Source: Rhodamnia argentea
Taxonomy: Eukaryota; Streptophyta; Magnoliopsida; Myrtales; Myrtaceae
NCBI RefSeq assembly: GCF_020921035.1
Contig: NC_063150.1
Coordinates: 32,039,826-32,103,825 of the forward strand
Direction: 5' to 3'
Length of the DNA stretch: 64,000 nucleotides
Part shown: positions 1 to 11,835 of the stretch, piece after piece
Position numbering within the stretch: position 1 is the first letter of the stretch
Layout: each line of letters starts with the position of its first letter
The notes under the pieces: generated by a model
Databases searched by the model: none
The model's input: only the letters and a program-made list of their open reading frames with translations
Told to the model about the DNA's origin: nothing
Program-made: the position numbers and the translations under genes

Positions 1-749
1 TGCAACCGCCGCAACCTTAAAAAGTATTTTTGCCTCGGGGTGGCGGTTTGTGTGGATGTAAACACGAGATCATTGCTCCTAGATGAATGATAAAGTTGTT
101 TTGTCAGACCATACCGATGATGGAGGGGAAATGCGTGATAAAAGGACACGAGATTGCTCCTAGATGCATGATAAAGGACACGAGATATAGATGAAGTAGT
201 GAACCAGAGTGGAAGATGCGACTGCAAGTAGGGCAAAAAAAGAAAACCGAGTTGAAAAGAGAAGGTAACATGTAAGGACCGAAACCGGACTGCACACCAA
301 AAGCAGAAGATGGGGGAGCGAGGGAGCACATGTTGGAGAAGGGGAGCACGTGCAGAGACCCAGGACTCGAAGCACAAGAGGAGGCTTTTGCACGTGCCCT
401 GCTTCTCCAGCAGGAGCTCCTCCACTGGCTCGAAACGTCGTCCGGTCTCGAGCTCCTGTTCGTGGAGCATATGAGCAGGAGAGTGAAGAAGAGAGTGAAG
501 GACCTGCTCATGCATTTATAGACACAGTCCCACTCACGAAAGAGAGAGAGAGAGAGAGAGGTTGAGTCTAGAAATGGGCATTCTTTAAAGCTTCCTTTAA
601 CCCCTCCCTCTCGGGATAATGACTGCAAAAGACAGAGCATGGTTAATTTGAGGAACACAAGTTGCATGTCTTTTCATGGTAACGTTCTCGTTTGCAGCAT
701 TTTCTACATGGACAACAAATGAAATTCGTGTTGCGGTGTACAGGCAACT
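1..749. other. intergenic, no supported gene
   Basis: I see no gene. A short imperfect duplication lies at about 61-190: a segment reading roughly acgagat..tgctcctagatg recurs about 75 bases on. A GA run sits at 540-560. An open stretch of 63 codons at 330-521 (+) is Leu/Glu-rich and resembles no family I know. It could be a decayed exon, but no splice partners or second conserved block support it. Confidence 0.6.
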
Positions 750-1882
750 TTGGAAAAATTTCGAATAAGAATTCAAAATTTACTCATTTTTTCAAATAAA
801 ATATTAAAATAAACCTCACTTCAAATAAATATCCGAAGTGGTCATGTCAATCTCAAAAAAGGGTCCGATCTTTTGGCCGATCAAAGGCATTTTCGTCCTT
901 TATTATTTTGAATTTATTTTGTTTTCCTTTTTCTATTTTTCTTTCATTTTTTTCGATGATCGGTCTCGGGTGATGGTCAACCATTGGGCACACTCAGAGA
1001 GGGCTAGGCGAGGGCCGAGTTCGCCAAATTCGAGCTTGTGTTAAATTCGATGCCATTCAACCTCAATGGAGGTATAGCCAGCCTGGCGAGCTCAATTTGT
1101 TCGTGTTCCTTTGAAGAAGACTAAGTTAATGAGCCAACAGTCGAGTCGAGGAAAAAGACCAAGTTGTTGTCAGTCACGGTCTAGTTGAGGGTGATCGAGG
1201 TGAGGGTGCTCGTGTCAAATTCAATGCCATTGAGGTTGGATTCAAGCTTGGGGTGAGATTCAATGCCGCTGAGCTTGGATCTAACCTCGGCGGCTTCAGG
1301 CAACCCCATATCTAGGGTCGCTACTTGTGTCCACGGAGGTCATTCACCTTGCGAAACCCCAAATCTGTGGTTGTGTGAGGCCAACCACCTCTACAATCGT
1401 GGTGATTGGGCTTGGCTAGGTTCAATTCGCTCAATTTTTTGGAGCGACGAAGAGATCCACGACCATGGAGGTTGTAACCTCTGTCAATTTGCTCCAACTG
1501 AGTCCGACAACCTTCATGGATTCGGTGGAGGGGGTCCGGCTACATCTCAATGACGATAGTCCGTTGTTGGTCACCACCTCACAAGCATGTTCGACTTCAG
1601 TTTTTTTTTTTAATTTGTCATAAATTTTTCAGTTTGTTTAAATTTTTGCAGATTATAGTAAAAAAAAAAAGTCCATGAACAGATGAAAAAAAATCAAAAT
1701 ATTAAAAAATTATATTTGAACGAAATATCCTCGATCGACTTGAATATCTAACCAACCAGAGAGATCGGGCTCTTATTTGAGACTAACATAGTCACTTCAA
1801 GCCATTGTGCGAAATAACGTCCACTTTAAACCTTTATTTGAGAAAATGAGGACATTTTAATATCTTATTTGAAATTTTCCAT
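750..1882. mobile_element. non-autonomous TIR DNA element, family I (about 1.1 kb)
   Basis: The left end (from about 750) and the right end (to about 1882) are long, imperfect inverted repeats built of blocks like 'tttcaaataag' and 'ctcattttttcaaata'. The core (about 950-1560) is more GC-rich and gene-like, with 'gcgagggccgag' type words. No transposase is visible. Two further copies of the same terminal style lie at 4262-4640 and 56880-57620. The ends are approximate because I could not align them exactly. The superfamily is uncertain; long TIRs around a captured-looking core would fit a Mutator-like element. Confidence 0.6.
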
Positions 1883-3967
1883 GTAGCCTATGCTGAATTG
1901 CACACAAAGTTTTTAATGCCACGCATCTTTAGAGATAGGTCCACTTATGTGATTCATGGAGATAATTATCAAACAATCATATTGTATGAATGTCAATTAA
2001 TTCGTATACTTTTTAATTTGGCCAATTTAATTACAAACCTTTTGACGATTTGCTTGAAAAATTACAGAAAAAGTACTAAACATATTGTATTGTGTCAATC
2101 CATTACCGGACCTTCTAATTTGGCCAATTGACACTCTTAAACATTTTGACAATTTGCCAATATAGTTCATCTGGTTAATTTAGCCGAAAAAATCATGGAC
2201 GTGAACGTCGGTCTTTTTATGTTGCGTTGCTGGCGCTAACATGGACTAAAATTTTTAAATATTTTTCTTTTTTCTCTATTTTTTCGTTTATTGGTGCCAA
2301 CGAAGGCCCGACGACCCTCGTCTAACCATTGCATGAGACCGGTCATCGACGAAAAGGAAAGGAAAAAATAGAAAAAGGAAAAAAAAATCATAAGCTTTTA
2401 AAAAGTTGTCCACGCTAGTTTTTCCGACAAAATTAGTCACATGACTGTAACGCTAGTACAATAGATCAATGCATTTTTCAGTATTTTTTTTCGGTTCCTT
2501 CGATTAATTTTGATTGAAAATTGCAAATATGGTTACCGGTTCAATGGACAATTTTTGTAATTTTTTTTTTCAAAAAAACTCAAACAAGTTCTTTTTCTTT
2601 GCCGGACTGTCCAACAGAACACACACGCACGCACGTATCGTTTATCTTGAATACCCGACGAACATTGGATTTACCCAAAAAGAAGAACTCGTGAGTCGTG
2701 AGATTGGGATTTTGAGATGATGTCGCACCACTTAGGAGGCAGGTATGACCTGGACCGTCAGGCTTTTTTCTTTTTTTGACGTGGACCGGTGAAATCTTAC
2801 ATGCATTTTACCGGATATTAACGATGTTATTACGTGTGCATCCCTCAGTCAAATGTCGGATTCTCTCTGCCGCCGAAACAGGGGGAGCGCCTAACCCAAC
2901 GCAAGTTAAACCTATTTTTCATCGAGTGAAAAAGTCTCTTTTTTTTTTTGTTGCTAAATCAAGTAAAAAAAAAATCAAAGTTTTTCCTTGAATACAACCA
3001 ATTTAAAAGGGAGAAAAGCCACAAAAAGAAATGACTATGTCCAAAATAACAAATTCATCCTAAAATTTTTCGAGTGATATCAAAAATCATAGATTCGTAC
3101 CTATGTGACATATGTACCCTATTTGGTCAAGTTTTGGCCAATTAGTACCGTTAAAAATCTATAAATAAACGTTGGAAGGCAAACGATGTTGTCGTGGTCC
3201 CTATATGGCTTGAGTGAAATAAAAACGAATTATATTTTGGCTGAAAAATTATCTGATGGAATATTGACGAAAGTAAATGGGTCGTGTAAGTACAAGTTTA
3301 GCATTTTTTTTTTATCATAAGAAAAATTTTAGAGGGACCTCCGATATCCATTAAGTCAAACAACTTAATTTGCGAAACATAACTTATGGCCATTAATGTC
3401 TTTTGCGATTGTTTTACAAGGACACCACTTGACTGCTTACATACATACACATCTAGGAGATAGGTAGCTAAAAATGACAAAAAAAAGAAAAAGAGAATCC
3501 CTTCAACTTCAGATGAGTCTCGTGTTGATCCAAAAAAGTCTTTTACTTCTTGTGAGCCACATATTTAAGGGAATACTCACATTTCAAGTCACCCAAGTGA
3601 AAACCTTTTTCACCACCCCCGACGCACACACCGTGGCTCGCAGAAGTTGTCAAAAGATCAGAGAGGATGAGGTTTGCCCCAAAAGAGGGGGGGCTGATGG
3701 CGACGGTAGGAAGGGGAAGTGATAGTGAATGATGGTGGTCACCGGTCAGCCGAAACGTATCCAGTTTGGCCTCCTCAGTCACCCCCCACCCACCCACAGA
3801 GACGGAGAGAGAATAAAGTTAGCGTGAAAGTAGGGCGAAAATTTAACGCACAGATCGTGCTCAGTCATCAGAGGACGAGGGGAGAGAGAGAGAGAGAGAG
3901 ACAGTGTGAAGAGACAGCATCATATCATCAGAAGGAGAAGGAGCGAAGGCAAGTAAAAATTGGTGGG

Positions 3968-3998
<31 letters not shown>

Positions 3999-4261
3999 GA
4001 AGGGGGGGTTGCGTGTGGTGGGAAGCAAGCAAAAACTGAGATGGGGGGTTTCAAATTGGAAGCAAAAGGAGTTTTTGTGTTGGTTCTGCGGCGAGCACTG
4101 TGAGTCCCAATGTTGATTTGATTCCCCACTCCCCCTTTCCCCTCCCCAAACATTACTCATCCCCAAAAGTTTATCCAATTAAAAATACAACATATATATA
4201 AATATACACACACACATTCTTTTTCTACTTCTTTTTTCCACACATTATTTTATAGGTAGAA
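1883..4261. other. intergenic with repeat debris and a GA-rich 5'UTR-like patch
   Basis: The part at 1960-2500 carries phrases of the 'aatttggccaattta' TIR family (family II, see 11111-11835) and a 'gacgaccctcgtc' core word. The part at 3590-4150 differs: it is GC- and GA-rich, with GA runs at 3884-3902 and 3970-4000, and it looks like a plant 5' UTR or promoter, but no downstream coding exon on either strand can be joined to it. An 18-codon ORF starts near 4040. I found no gene. Confidence 0.45.
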
Positions 4262-4640
4262 ATTTCCAGTTAAAGATTTGAAACGAATCTTGTTTTAATT
4301 AAGGATCTGAAATACGGGTATTATTTCAAATAAGAGCCTAACTAATGTTATTTTCGTTATTTATAATTTCAAAAAAAATTCCTTTTTATTATTGTTTTTT
4401 TCCTTCCTTCTTGCGATGGCCGACTCATTGCCAAAGCCGACCAACGCCCAGCCCTTGCCGGTGGTTAGCTATCAGCGAAAAGGAAAGGAGAAAAAATGAA
4501 AAAAAGGAAAAAAAAGAAAGAGAAGAAAATATAACTAACAAAAACACCCGAATTAGCCCACCTTTATTTGGAACAAGGCTCATTTTGGGCACTTATTTGA
4601 AAAAATGATGACACTTTCTGTCCTTATTTGAAATTTACCA
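4262..4640. mobile_element. short TIR element, family I
   Basis: The ends read 'aaatttcca..taaagatt' on the left and 'ccttatttgaaatttacca' on the right, with repeated 'ttatttga' blocks as in 750-1882. The small core carries 'gatggccgactc' and 'gccggtggttagc' words. It is a non-autonomous deletion form of the longer copy. Confidence 0.55.
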
Positions 4641-4774
4641 CCCTTCATTTTTATCCATCCTTTGCGTCTCTACATCTACTCCCAAGGTGGATTCTGCTCT
4701 CTAGAAACGGTACAAATGAAATGTTCTCCAAAGATTAAGATTCAAGAATTCTTTTTAAATAATACACAAAAACT

Positions 4775-6055
4775 ATGGCTGCATTCGGTCGTCTGCATTT
4801 CTAAGCGGGAAAGGTCCGGATATGAGAGGATAATAAATCCTTGAATTTTATCATATGATATCATATCTACTATTTTGCGAACTGTGGATTTAAAGTCGGA
4901 TATTTTCATATTATGTTATATCCATTGTTTAGTGAAAGTTGAATATAGTATAAATGATGTATATGCTCCCTTATGATCGCATGGCCGATGATATCCAATA
5001 TATCGCAATTTGCAGTCCTAAAGTAAATCCTCTAATAATCCAAAGAGTCGAAACTTCATAGCCATGGCTCAAAATCAGGCCAAGAATCCAAGGTTGGAAG
5101 CCCAATAACTGAACGAATTGTTTTGAGTCACTATTCCGGTAGCTCAAATGTCCTCATGGATTATCAAAATCGACTTTCTTGCGATTTCGAAACAATCCAA
5201 AAATAACTTTGAGGGTAGCTTTGAAAAAATTTCCCCCTTGGTAAAACAATACTAACGTAGTTTAAAAGCAGACATAGACCCAGAAATCCAAAATTAGCTC
5301 CTGATGATGATTAGACGAATATCCAACAATCTAAATTAATGGAAGAAAAAATAAATAGGTGTAATTGACCAAATTATTTCATGTTAGGTCTAGAAATTAC
5401 TTTTTCAATGGGTGATTGTCAATGAGGTAAAGGGATACGCCTGATGAGGATAAAGCGTTTGACAATGATCAGAAAGCCAAGAATGTCAAGAACCAATATC
5501 TGACAAAACCAAAAAAGAGAAGGAAAAAAATTTCACATGCAACTTTTTTCCCAGCCCGGGATTTTTCCAGAGCAGATTTTGAGCAACGCCAAGTGAAAAA
5601 GCATACTGGAAAGAGGGGATCCACGAGAGAGATGATTGGAGATTTTTCACTCTATCTATTCTTGTTCAATCCAACCCTAGAAAGAAAAATCAAAATAACA
5701 AGTGATGGAACCACAAATATATCGTGGATTGAAGCATGAACTCACCCGAGATAGAGCTTGAATTCATCAGATTAGATATACGGAGAAGAAGATGAGCCAA
5801 CTATGGCTGCTTTCACGAACAATTTTCGTGAAACTTCGATGTGAGAGTTTAGAGTTTTATGAAAAAATAGCTAGATAAGAAAAATCGTATTCGGGTCTAT
5901 CCCATCTCCTCCCTAGAAATTTTTTATCCGAGCTATATTCCATCTATATTCGACTTTATCCTATCGTGAATTGTTACCAAACACAAACATAGGATATGAT
6001 TATAAATCATATTATGTCCCGATTTTTATCCGAATGACCAAACGCAATCTAAGAG
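4775..6055. mobile_element. TIR DNA element, about 1.28 kb, probable non-autonomous
   Basis: The left end begins 'ggctgcattcggtcgt'. The right end is its inverse, 'gaccaaacgcaatct', so the TIR consensus is close to the 'ggctgcgtttggt' ends common among plant PIF/Harbinger and hAT MITE-like elements. The sub-terminal sequence is also inverted: 'ggatatgag' style blocks on the left face 'catatcctatgtttg' on the right. No transposase ORF is present. I could not define a clean target-site duplication, so the superfamily is open. Confidence 0.55.
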
Positions 6056-6888
6056 CAAAAGCTCTGATAGGTGCAGAACACAATTCGCGGTAGCGTGGCG
6101 GGATCGTGTTCGTAATTCTCCTATTCGTTCGTGTCCATATCGAAACGTCACGACTTTTATGCAATGGGGGCAATCGACAAGTTCTATGCGGCTATCGAGA
6201 ACAAGTAATTGATCGATCAGTTTTTTTTTTTAATAGTAAGGGTGTGGCATCAAAAATACTTTGCAAATCAATGAACGTATCGGAGGACTCTGAAAAAAAA
6301 TCGATGAATGTATCGGAGGACTATGAAGTTCTTCTATTGATATGATTTGTGTGGGCCTCCGTTGATTTTGCAAAGTTGAGGCCCTTCGACCTCGATCCAC
6401 GAATACAAAGCCCAAACATAAACAGGCTTCGTTGTTTCAATTGGGCCCCAACACTTCCCATAAAGCTCGGGGCTTTCCTCCCGGCCGCCGCTAGACCCGA
6501 CCCATGGACGGATAACGTGCCCCAAACTCTAAGCCAGATCCCGTTTTGCTATGGCCAATATCTTAAAAGTTCCGTTTGTCCCGTGAAAAATGAATGAATT
6601 GAAAAGAAAATCCAAAAATTGATCACTCATATCATTGAAAAATGAATGAACGAAGAACTTTTTTTTATCATTCATCAAAATATTTAGACATGAATTATTG
6701 TTGACAATGAAATTCGTTTTCACTAGCTAATTATTTCAATTATTTAGAAAAATATTTTTCAAATCTTTTATTTTTACGAAACAAATGAAATCTTAGTATA
6801 TTTTTTATTTATTTATTTATGGATCTTCTTTAAAATAAGAAAAATGGCACAAATGGTCCATTTTTTTTCATTTACGCATCTTCATTAA
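6056..6888. other. intergenic; TGGGCC-type motif cluster and a small tandem repeat
   Basis: Several gggcct/ggccc/agccca words lie at 6350-6450, as in promoters of housekeeping genes, but no gene follows on either strand. A roughly 35-bp tandem pair around 'gtatcggaggact' lies at 6268-6330. The part at 6560-6790 is an AT-rich repeat of the 'gaaaaatattttcc' type also seen at 57610-57920, 59562-59800 and 61440-61635. Confidence 0.45.
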
Positions 6889-7265
6889 AATAGGAAAAAC
6901 AACACAAATGGTCCATCAACTTTGGGTCAATGTGCAATGTCATACTTGAACTTTTAATTTATTCAATGTAGTCCCTAAATTTTAGCCTAATGTACAATTT
7001 CATTCCTGAATTATATATAAAAAAAATTCTATGTTGTCTTTGCAATCATTAAAGTTTAGGAACAATATTGAACATTTTTATACAACTCAAGGACTAGGTT
7101 GAATATGCAACAAAAGTTCAAGGGTCACATTGAACACATCAAAGTTTCGGGACGAAATTGCTCAGTAGGATAAAGTTCGGGGACCATATTGAATAATTTA
7201 AAGCCTTGTGGACAATATTACACATTTGGCCAAAATTCGGGGATTATTTGTGTAATTATCCCTTA
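6889..7265. mobile_element. short TIR element, family III
   Basis: The left end 'acacaaatggtccatcaac' faces the inverted right end 'ggggattatttgtgtaatt'. The interior consists of alternating 'tgtacaatttcattcc' and 'cgggacgaaattgctcag' phrases that are mirror copies of each other, so the whole element is a near-palindrome. It has no coding capacity. It looks like a MITE. Confidence 0.5.
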
Positions 7266-7689
7266 AAAATTTTTCGGGGAGAATCCATTTTAAGCAACCA
7301 AATAAGGGAGTACCGCAATTTGGCAAGTAGATAGGCCTAGCAACGACCGTTTAACGAACTCTCCAGGAGCACTTGTTAATAAGACTGGAATCTTAATTTT
7401 GTGAAAGATCAAGCCAAGTAGACAGGCCTAGATAAGCATGGCTGGAATCTTCAAGATGAAGGGTGTGCTTAGTTCAGCATTTTGAAAGCCCTTTGGAATC
7501 CCAAAAGCTTTTAGGTAAAATTTGGGGTATTTGGTGGTCATTTTCAAGGAGTTTTAGACTGAAAGTTAGCATTGAGAAGGCTGAAAGTCAAAGACCTTCC
7601 TTAGGCTTTCATCACTTGTGGAATGATGAAATTAGGTTTTAATCATTTTTTCCTTCCAAAACTACCCTCACCAATTTTTTAGTTTTTTG

Positions 7690-7947
7690 CTTTTGTCCCT
7701 CATTGTTACTCTTCATTTTCTTTGCGCGAGGGCAGCGAGGTCATGCCATCCCAAGTGGCCCTTGTTGGGTCATGCGACCCTCATCGGGGGTCGGCTGAGA
7801 TTGTACGATCTCGATCAATGGTCCCTCGTTGTTGCTTTTCATTTTCTTTGCACGAGGGTGGCGAGGTTGCACCATCCCAAGCAGCCCTCGTTAGGTCATG
7901 CGACCCTCGTCGGGGGTTGCCCAAGATCGTACGGTCTCGGTCAACGG
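7690..7947 (+). repeat. tandem duplication, two about 127-bp units
   Basis: Two units (about 7693-7820 and 7821-7947) share 'cttcattttctttgcgcga', 'gtcatgcgaccctc' and 'tcgggggt' in order. They carry the 'gaccctcg' GC-rich word found in the cores of several TIR elements of this window. No protein is supported, although one frame stays open through both units. Confidence 0.65.
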
Positions 7948-8310
7948 TTGCAGACACTAGATCCGGCTCGCAGACGACGCCCGAGTCTTTTTGTTACGGA
8001 TTTGATTTTTTTTAATAAAAAAGGAAAAATTATAATCAAAATCCTTTGTAACTTTTTTTTGTTGTTGCAAAATACTACTCAACTCAAAGTTACTGTTTAA
8101 AGGATTTTTCACGAAGCTTCGTCTGTATTTATTCAACGTCCTCTGAAGCTAGAGGCATGTGCATGCTCATTTCAACAGTCAACCAAATGCAGGCGGAAAG
8201 TGTTTGACCGTCTAGTGCTTGGGCGTGGGCATCGACGAGCGAAGAACGATGAGGACAAAAGTTAAAGCTAACCCTCACGTGACCGCCGCCTGGCCTCCAT
8301 ACCTCTTTAT

Positions 8311-8490
8311 CTCCACGTGTCACACCTTACTCCAGTGGTCCCCGCCTTCCTGTCTGATCTTATCCCCAAAAAGATGGCCCCCACTTGCCACGTCGACCAA
8401 TCTCCTTTCAGATGCAGAATCGACGGCCCACGATGGATCTCGCCCTCCAGACTCGTTCGACCTTTAACGCCTAACTCCTCTTTAAATACC
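8311..8490 (+). promoter_or_regulatory. DRM1/ARP promoter: G-box/ABRE and TATA-like box
   Basis: A G-box with ABRE context, cacgtgtc, lies at 8314-8321. A second ACGT core (gccacgtcg) lies near 8387. A TATA-like tttaaata starts at 8481, about 107 bases before the start codon, in the normal place for a plant core promoter. G-box/ABRE sites fit the known dormancy-, ABA- and sugar-starvation response of this gene family; that link is inference from the family. Confidence 0.55.
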
Positions 8491-8587
8491 CCTCCTTCCC
8501 CTGCTTATCAGCACTGAGCTATCATATCCATTGAACCCGCGAGTGCTCCGATCGGCTGACGTGCGCCAACTTAGCTAGCCTGCGCCC

Positions 8588-10026
8588 ATGGGGCTACTTG
8601 ACCAGCTCTGGGACGACACCGTCGCCGGCCCGCGGCCGGAAAGCGGCCTCGGGAGGCTCCGGAAGTTCAACACCTTCAGCTTCCGATCGAGCTCCGGCAA
8701 GGGTACGGGCTGTGCTGGCGAAGCAAATCTTAAGCGGATCTCACGGAGTTTTGATTGAATCGTCGCACGCACGCGCGCGCGCGCGCACACACACCACATA
8801 GTAGTGAACAAATCGAGTATTTTGAGAAATGAAGGCGATAATTCGTGAAACGAGTGACGATTTCTTGGGCGATTCGGATGGATTGTGTTTTCGAGCCTGA
8901 TTGAGTCGTGTTGTGTAATAATGACCGGAAGAAGAGCTTAATAATGGAACCGACCATCTGATTTGTGATTTGCATGGGAAATTCGATGCACTTCTATTGA
9001 AGATTATAGTAAAACTATGATTTTATTCGTTTCTGACTCGCCAAGGGTGGTGTCTTGGAGCAGAATCAGAGGGAGGAGGGGACATGAAGACGTACGGCGT
9101 TCAGGAGGCGACGCCGTCGGAGGAGGCGATAAGAGTGACGCGAAGCATAACGATAGTGAAGCCGCGGGGGTATCAGTCCGGTTCGCCGCCGGTTTCTCCG
9201 GCCGGGTCGACTCCTCCGGTATCCCCTTTCTCCGGTAAGCTCGTTGTCACTGATTATTTTTTTAGACTAGTGGGGCCAAACTCTCCAGAAGTATCCGGAA
9301 TAATGCGCCGCAGGTGGGGCCCTCGTGCTTTGTCTTTGCCTGCTGATAAGTCCCATAATAGATAATGATAATGACATTTTAGGTGGACGAAAATACAATT
9401 TTTAGTATTATAGAATGTCACATTATCAAAATGACATTCGTGTCCCTGTCGTTGAAGTGTTGACTTTCCTTTCATGCATTACTGTTCTGTTGACTTCTCT
9501 TATATTTCTCAGAAACAGATGGATCGAGCATCGAGACGTTACTTCCCTGTTTATCCAATTTCAGTGAGATAATAGCGTTTAAAAACTCTAATCGAAGTAG
9601 CGGAAGAATCCCTAATCTCGCCTTTGGTTGGCGTATATGACATGATCATTAATGTTTATTGAACGTGAGGAGCACTTTCTCTTTAGAATGATCCTCCTAC
9701 TTAAGGGTTCAGTTCTTATGTTAAGATCATGATTGCGACTCGTCGCGAATTATCGGTGATCTTAACTCGTGCGCCTAGAGATGCATTGATCTGTGAGAAT
9801 CGTGTGGGGCGATAGCGATGTGTTATAACTCTGTTCTGATATGAACAGGCCCGCGAAAAGATGATGATATTAACGAGTTAGGTACCGGTATTAATGGTGT
9901 CGGGAACATGTGTACACAGGAGGTGGAAGAGGGCAGTTCCTGTTCCGAAGGAGGTCGATGTCCGATGCGTACGAGAAGCCGAGCGAGGCTCGACCCGGGA
10001 GCCCTCCTTCTCCTTACGACGTGTGA
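8588..10026 (+). CDS. DRM1: dormancy-associated / auxin-repressed protein (DRM1/ARP family)
   Basis: The exons are 8588-8702, 9064-9234 and 9920-10026, both introns in phase 1, giving 130 aa. The protein opens [18 protein letters not shown], the hallmark N-terminus of the DRM1/ARP family, continues with [13 protein letters not shown], has the middle block [16 protein letters not shown] and a Pro/Ser-rich stretch ([15 protein letters not shown]), and closes with [14 protein letters not shown] and GSPPSPYDV at the stop. These proteins are small and largely disordered. Their transcripts mark dormant or growth-arrested buds and fall with auxin, but their biochemical role is not established. The length is normal for the family. 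Intron 1 contains an alternating CG/CA tract (8764-8792). The gene stands alone, with no neighbour within 2.5 kb. I am confident of the family; paralogue naming is uncertain. Confidence 0.93.
8764..8792. repeat. (CG)n(CA)n alternating tract in DRM1 intron 1
   Basis: This is an alternating pyrimidine-purine run of cgcacgcacg, cgcgcgcgcg and cacacaca words. It lies about 60 bp inside the first intron of the DRM1 gene. Such sequence is able to adopt Z-DNA and to vary in length. Confidence 0.8.
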
Positions 10027-11110
10027 GCTGTGACGCCGGAGGTTCCGGCTCCCTTCGGCAAAGCCCGAGATAACCGCGTCTGCCTCTGTTCCGGCCCCTT
10101 TCTTCTTTGCAATGTGTGAACCTATGCATGTACGAAGGTGTGCGCGCATGTCGGAATATGCTACCGCTGTAGGAGGAGTCTGTGTGTCAGTGCGTGTGTG
10201 AGATGGGTCGTGAGTCGTCTCGTTGCCTTAGAATCAAGTCTGTAGTCTGTTCTCTGTACATAGCGCTTTCGCTTTAGACCCGAATCCGGGCCCTTTTGCT
10301 TGTAAGTTTTGTTCCTACGTTCTTTGTTTCCTTAAACATTCTCTGGTGACTCTCTCTGTCTCTCTCGAGTTTCTACATGTCTGTAATAGCGAACAAAGCA
10401 GCACCAAGTTGGAAATACCCAGACCTTACGCGATGATTCCATTGCCGCACATCGCTTGTGTTTGCTGCTTTGAAGTACCCGGACCTTACGTCGCGATGCC
10501 GCTACCGCATGCCGCTTGTGTTGCGTGAGGAGTGCCTGTTTATCCCGAGCCTCTGCCTTCGCAATGGAAGCCTTGTTCCGCTGTCAACTAGTTCACTATA
10601 TGTTGGGAGAGACTATCCGTGATGGTGGCGGTCGTGCTGGTCATGGCACGTAATAGGGTCACCGTTCATGTGAGCCATTTCTAATCAAAATGGCCGGATG
10701 GATGGATTATATTTTCAATTCGTTAAAAAGTTTAAGAATAAATTAGTCTAATTGAAATGTTTCGAACTAAATTGGTATTAATGTAATAGATTTAAGACTT
10801 TTTTGTTACTTTTTCCTAATTTATGAATATTGTGAAAATATCAAGCCTCCTCATTACTTTTGATCTCGCTATCATTTTGGCACTCTCTTTTTTTCAAGAG
10901 AATTTTATTATTAAGTGTTCTGAGGTTATTTGTTAGACATCTACTTAAGAAAAGTTTGTCATTTTCGATTTGCAATCTATCTGGTATTCTATGAAATAAG
11001 TGCATTTGAAGTGAAAATATTTCTTTAATGGGTATGGCTAACAAATGTACGGCGACATTTATTAATAGGATCATTCTCAAACATACCAAACATCCTCTCA
11101 CAAAATCGAG
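10027..11110. other. DRM1 3' region and intergenic
   Basis: The first 300 bases are presumably the DRM1 3' UTR. A direct repeat lies at 10419-10463 and 10478-10525: two copies around 'cgatg..ccg..gccgc' share 'cttgtgtt' at their ends. After about 10690 the sequence turns into AT-rich TIR-element fragments. No gene was found. Confidence 0.5.
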
Positions 11111-11835
11111 AAAATTATCCAAAAAGTCATAAACCTATCGAATGATAGTCAATTTAGTTATAAACTTTTTTTTAACTTTTTAACAATTTGTTAATGTAGT
11201 CATTTTGATCAATTTTGATTGGAAGTTATCGATGTGGTTGCTGACTATGTCATAGAAGGTACTGAGACAGTCATGAGAGGAAATTTACAATTTTTGCATC
11301 TGACTTTGTGTAATTAGTTTTCCTTAAGAGCTGTTGAACCTTCCTTAGCCGAACTTCCAAGACCCTGGCCTGAAACTTGTAGGAAGGATGAGCCCTATTC
11401 CAAATAATAAATATGTTGGCAGCAGAGTGGGAGCTATTTGGGGACCAACCAACTTCTGAGCTAAGATTTTTTTTTTATAGATTTTTTTAAAAAATTTTTC
11501 CTGTCCTTTCTTTCCTTTCCTTTTTAATTTTCCCATTTCTTATTTTCATTCTCCGGCCCGTGGCAATAGGCGAGAGTCGGGGGTGCCCCGCCTGTCATTT
11601 GTCTACGTAAAGTTAATAAAAAATTACAAAAAAATAGACAGTTTCGACGATTTTACTTTGACCATGTGACGTAGGACGGCTAATAAGTACGCTAGTCATT
11701 TTTTGTTAAAATTGACTGGAATGACTACATTGTCGGATCGTTAAAATGTTTAAGATTAATTTGGCACAATTGAAAGATGTAAGACTGAATTGACTATCGT
11801 AGAATAAATTTAAAATTTTCTTGACAATTTTTCGG
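11111..11835. mobile_element. TIR element, family II (about 0.73 kb)
   Basis: The left end 'aaaaagtcataaacctat' faces the inverted right end 'aatttaaaattttcttgac'. Sub-terminal blocks such as 'caattttgattggaa' on the left mirror 'aaaattgactggaat' on the right. The core contains 'gtggcaataggcgagagtc'. At least four better-preserved relatives lie at 21736-22470, 29421-29800, 30516-31129 and 60480-61122. There is no transposase. Confidence 0.6.

Noticed and set aside
330-521. Leu/Glu-rich 63-codon frame with a tidy start and stop
   Set aside because: It matches no family I know and has no second exon. It could be chance or a decayed fragment, so it is mentioned only in the regional note.
3861-4178. 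Ser/Leu-rich frame opposite the GA tracts
   Set aside because: It is a product of the GA repeats, with no splice context.
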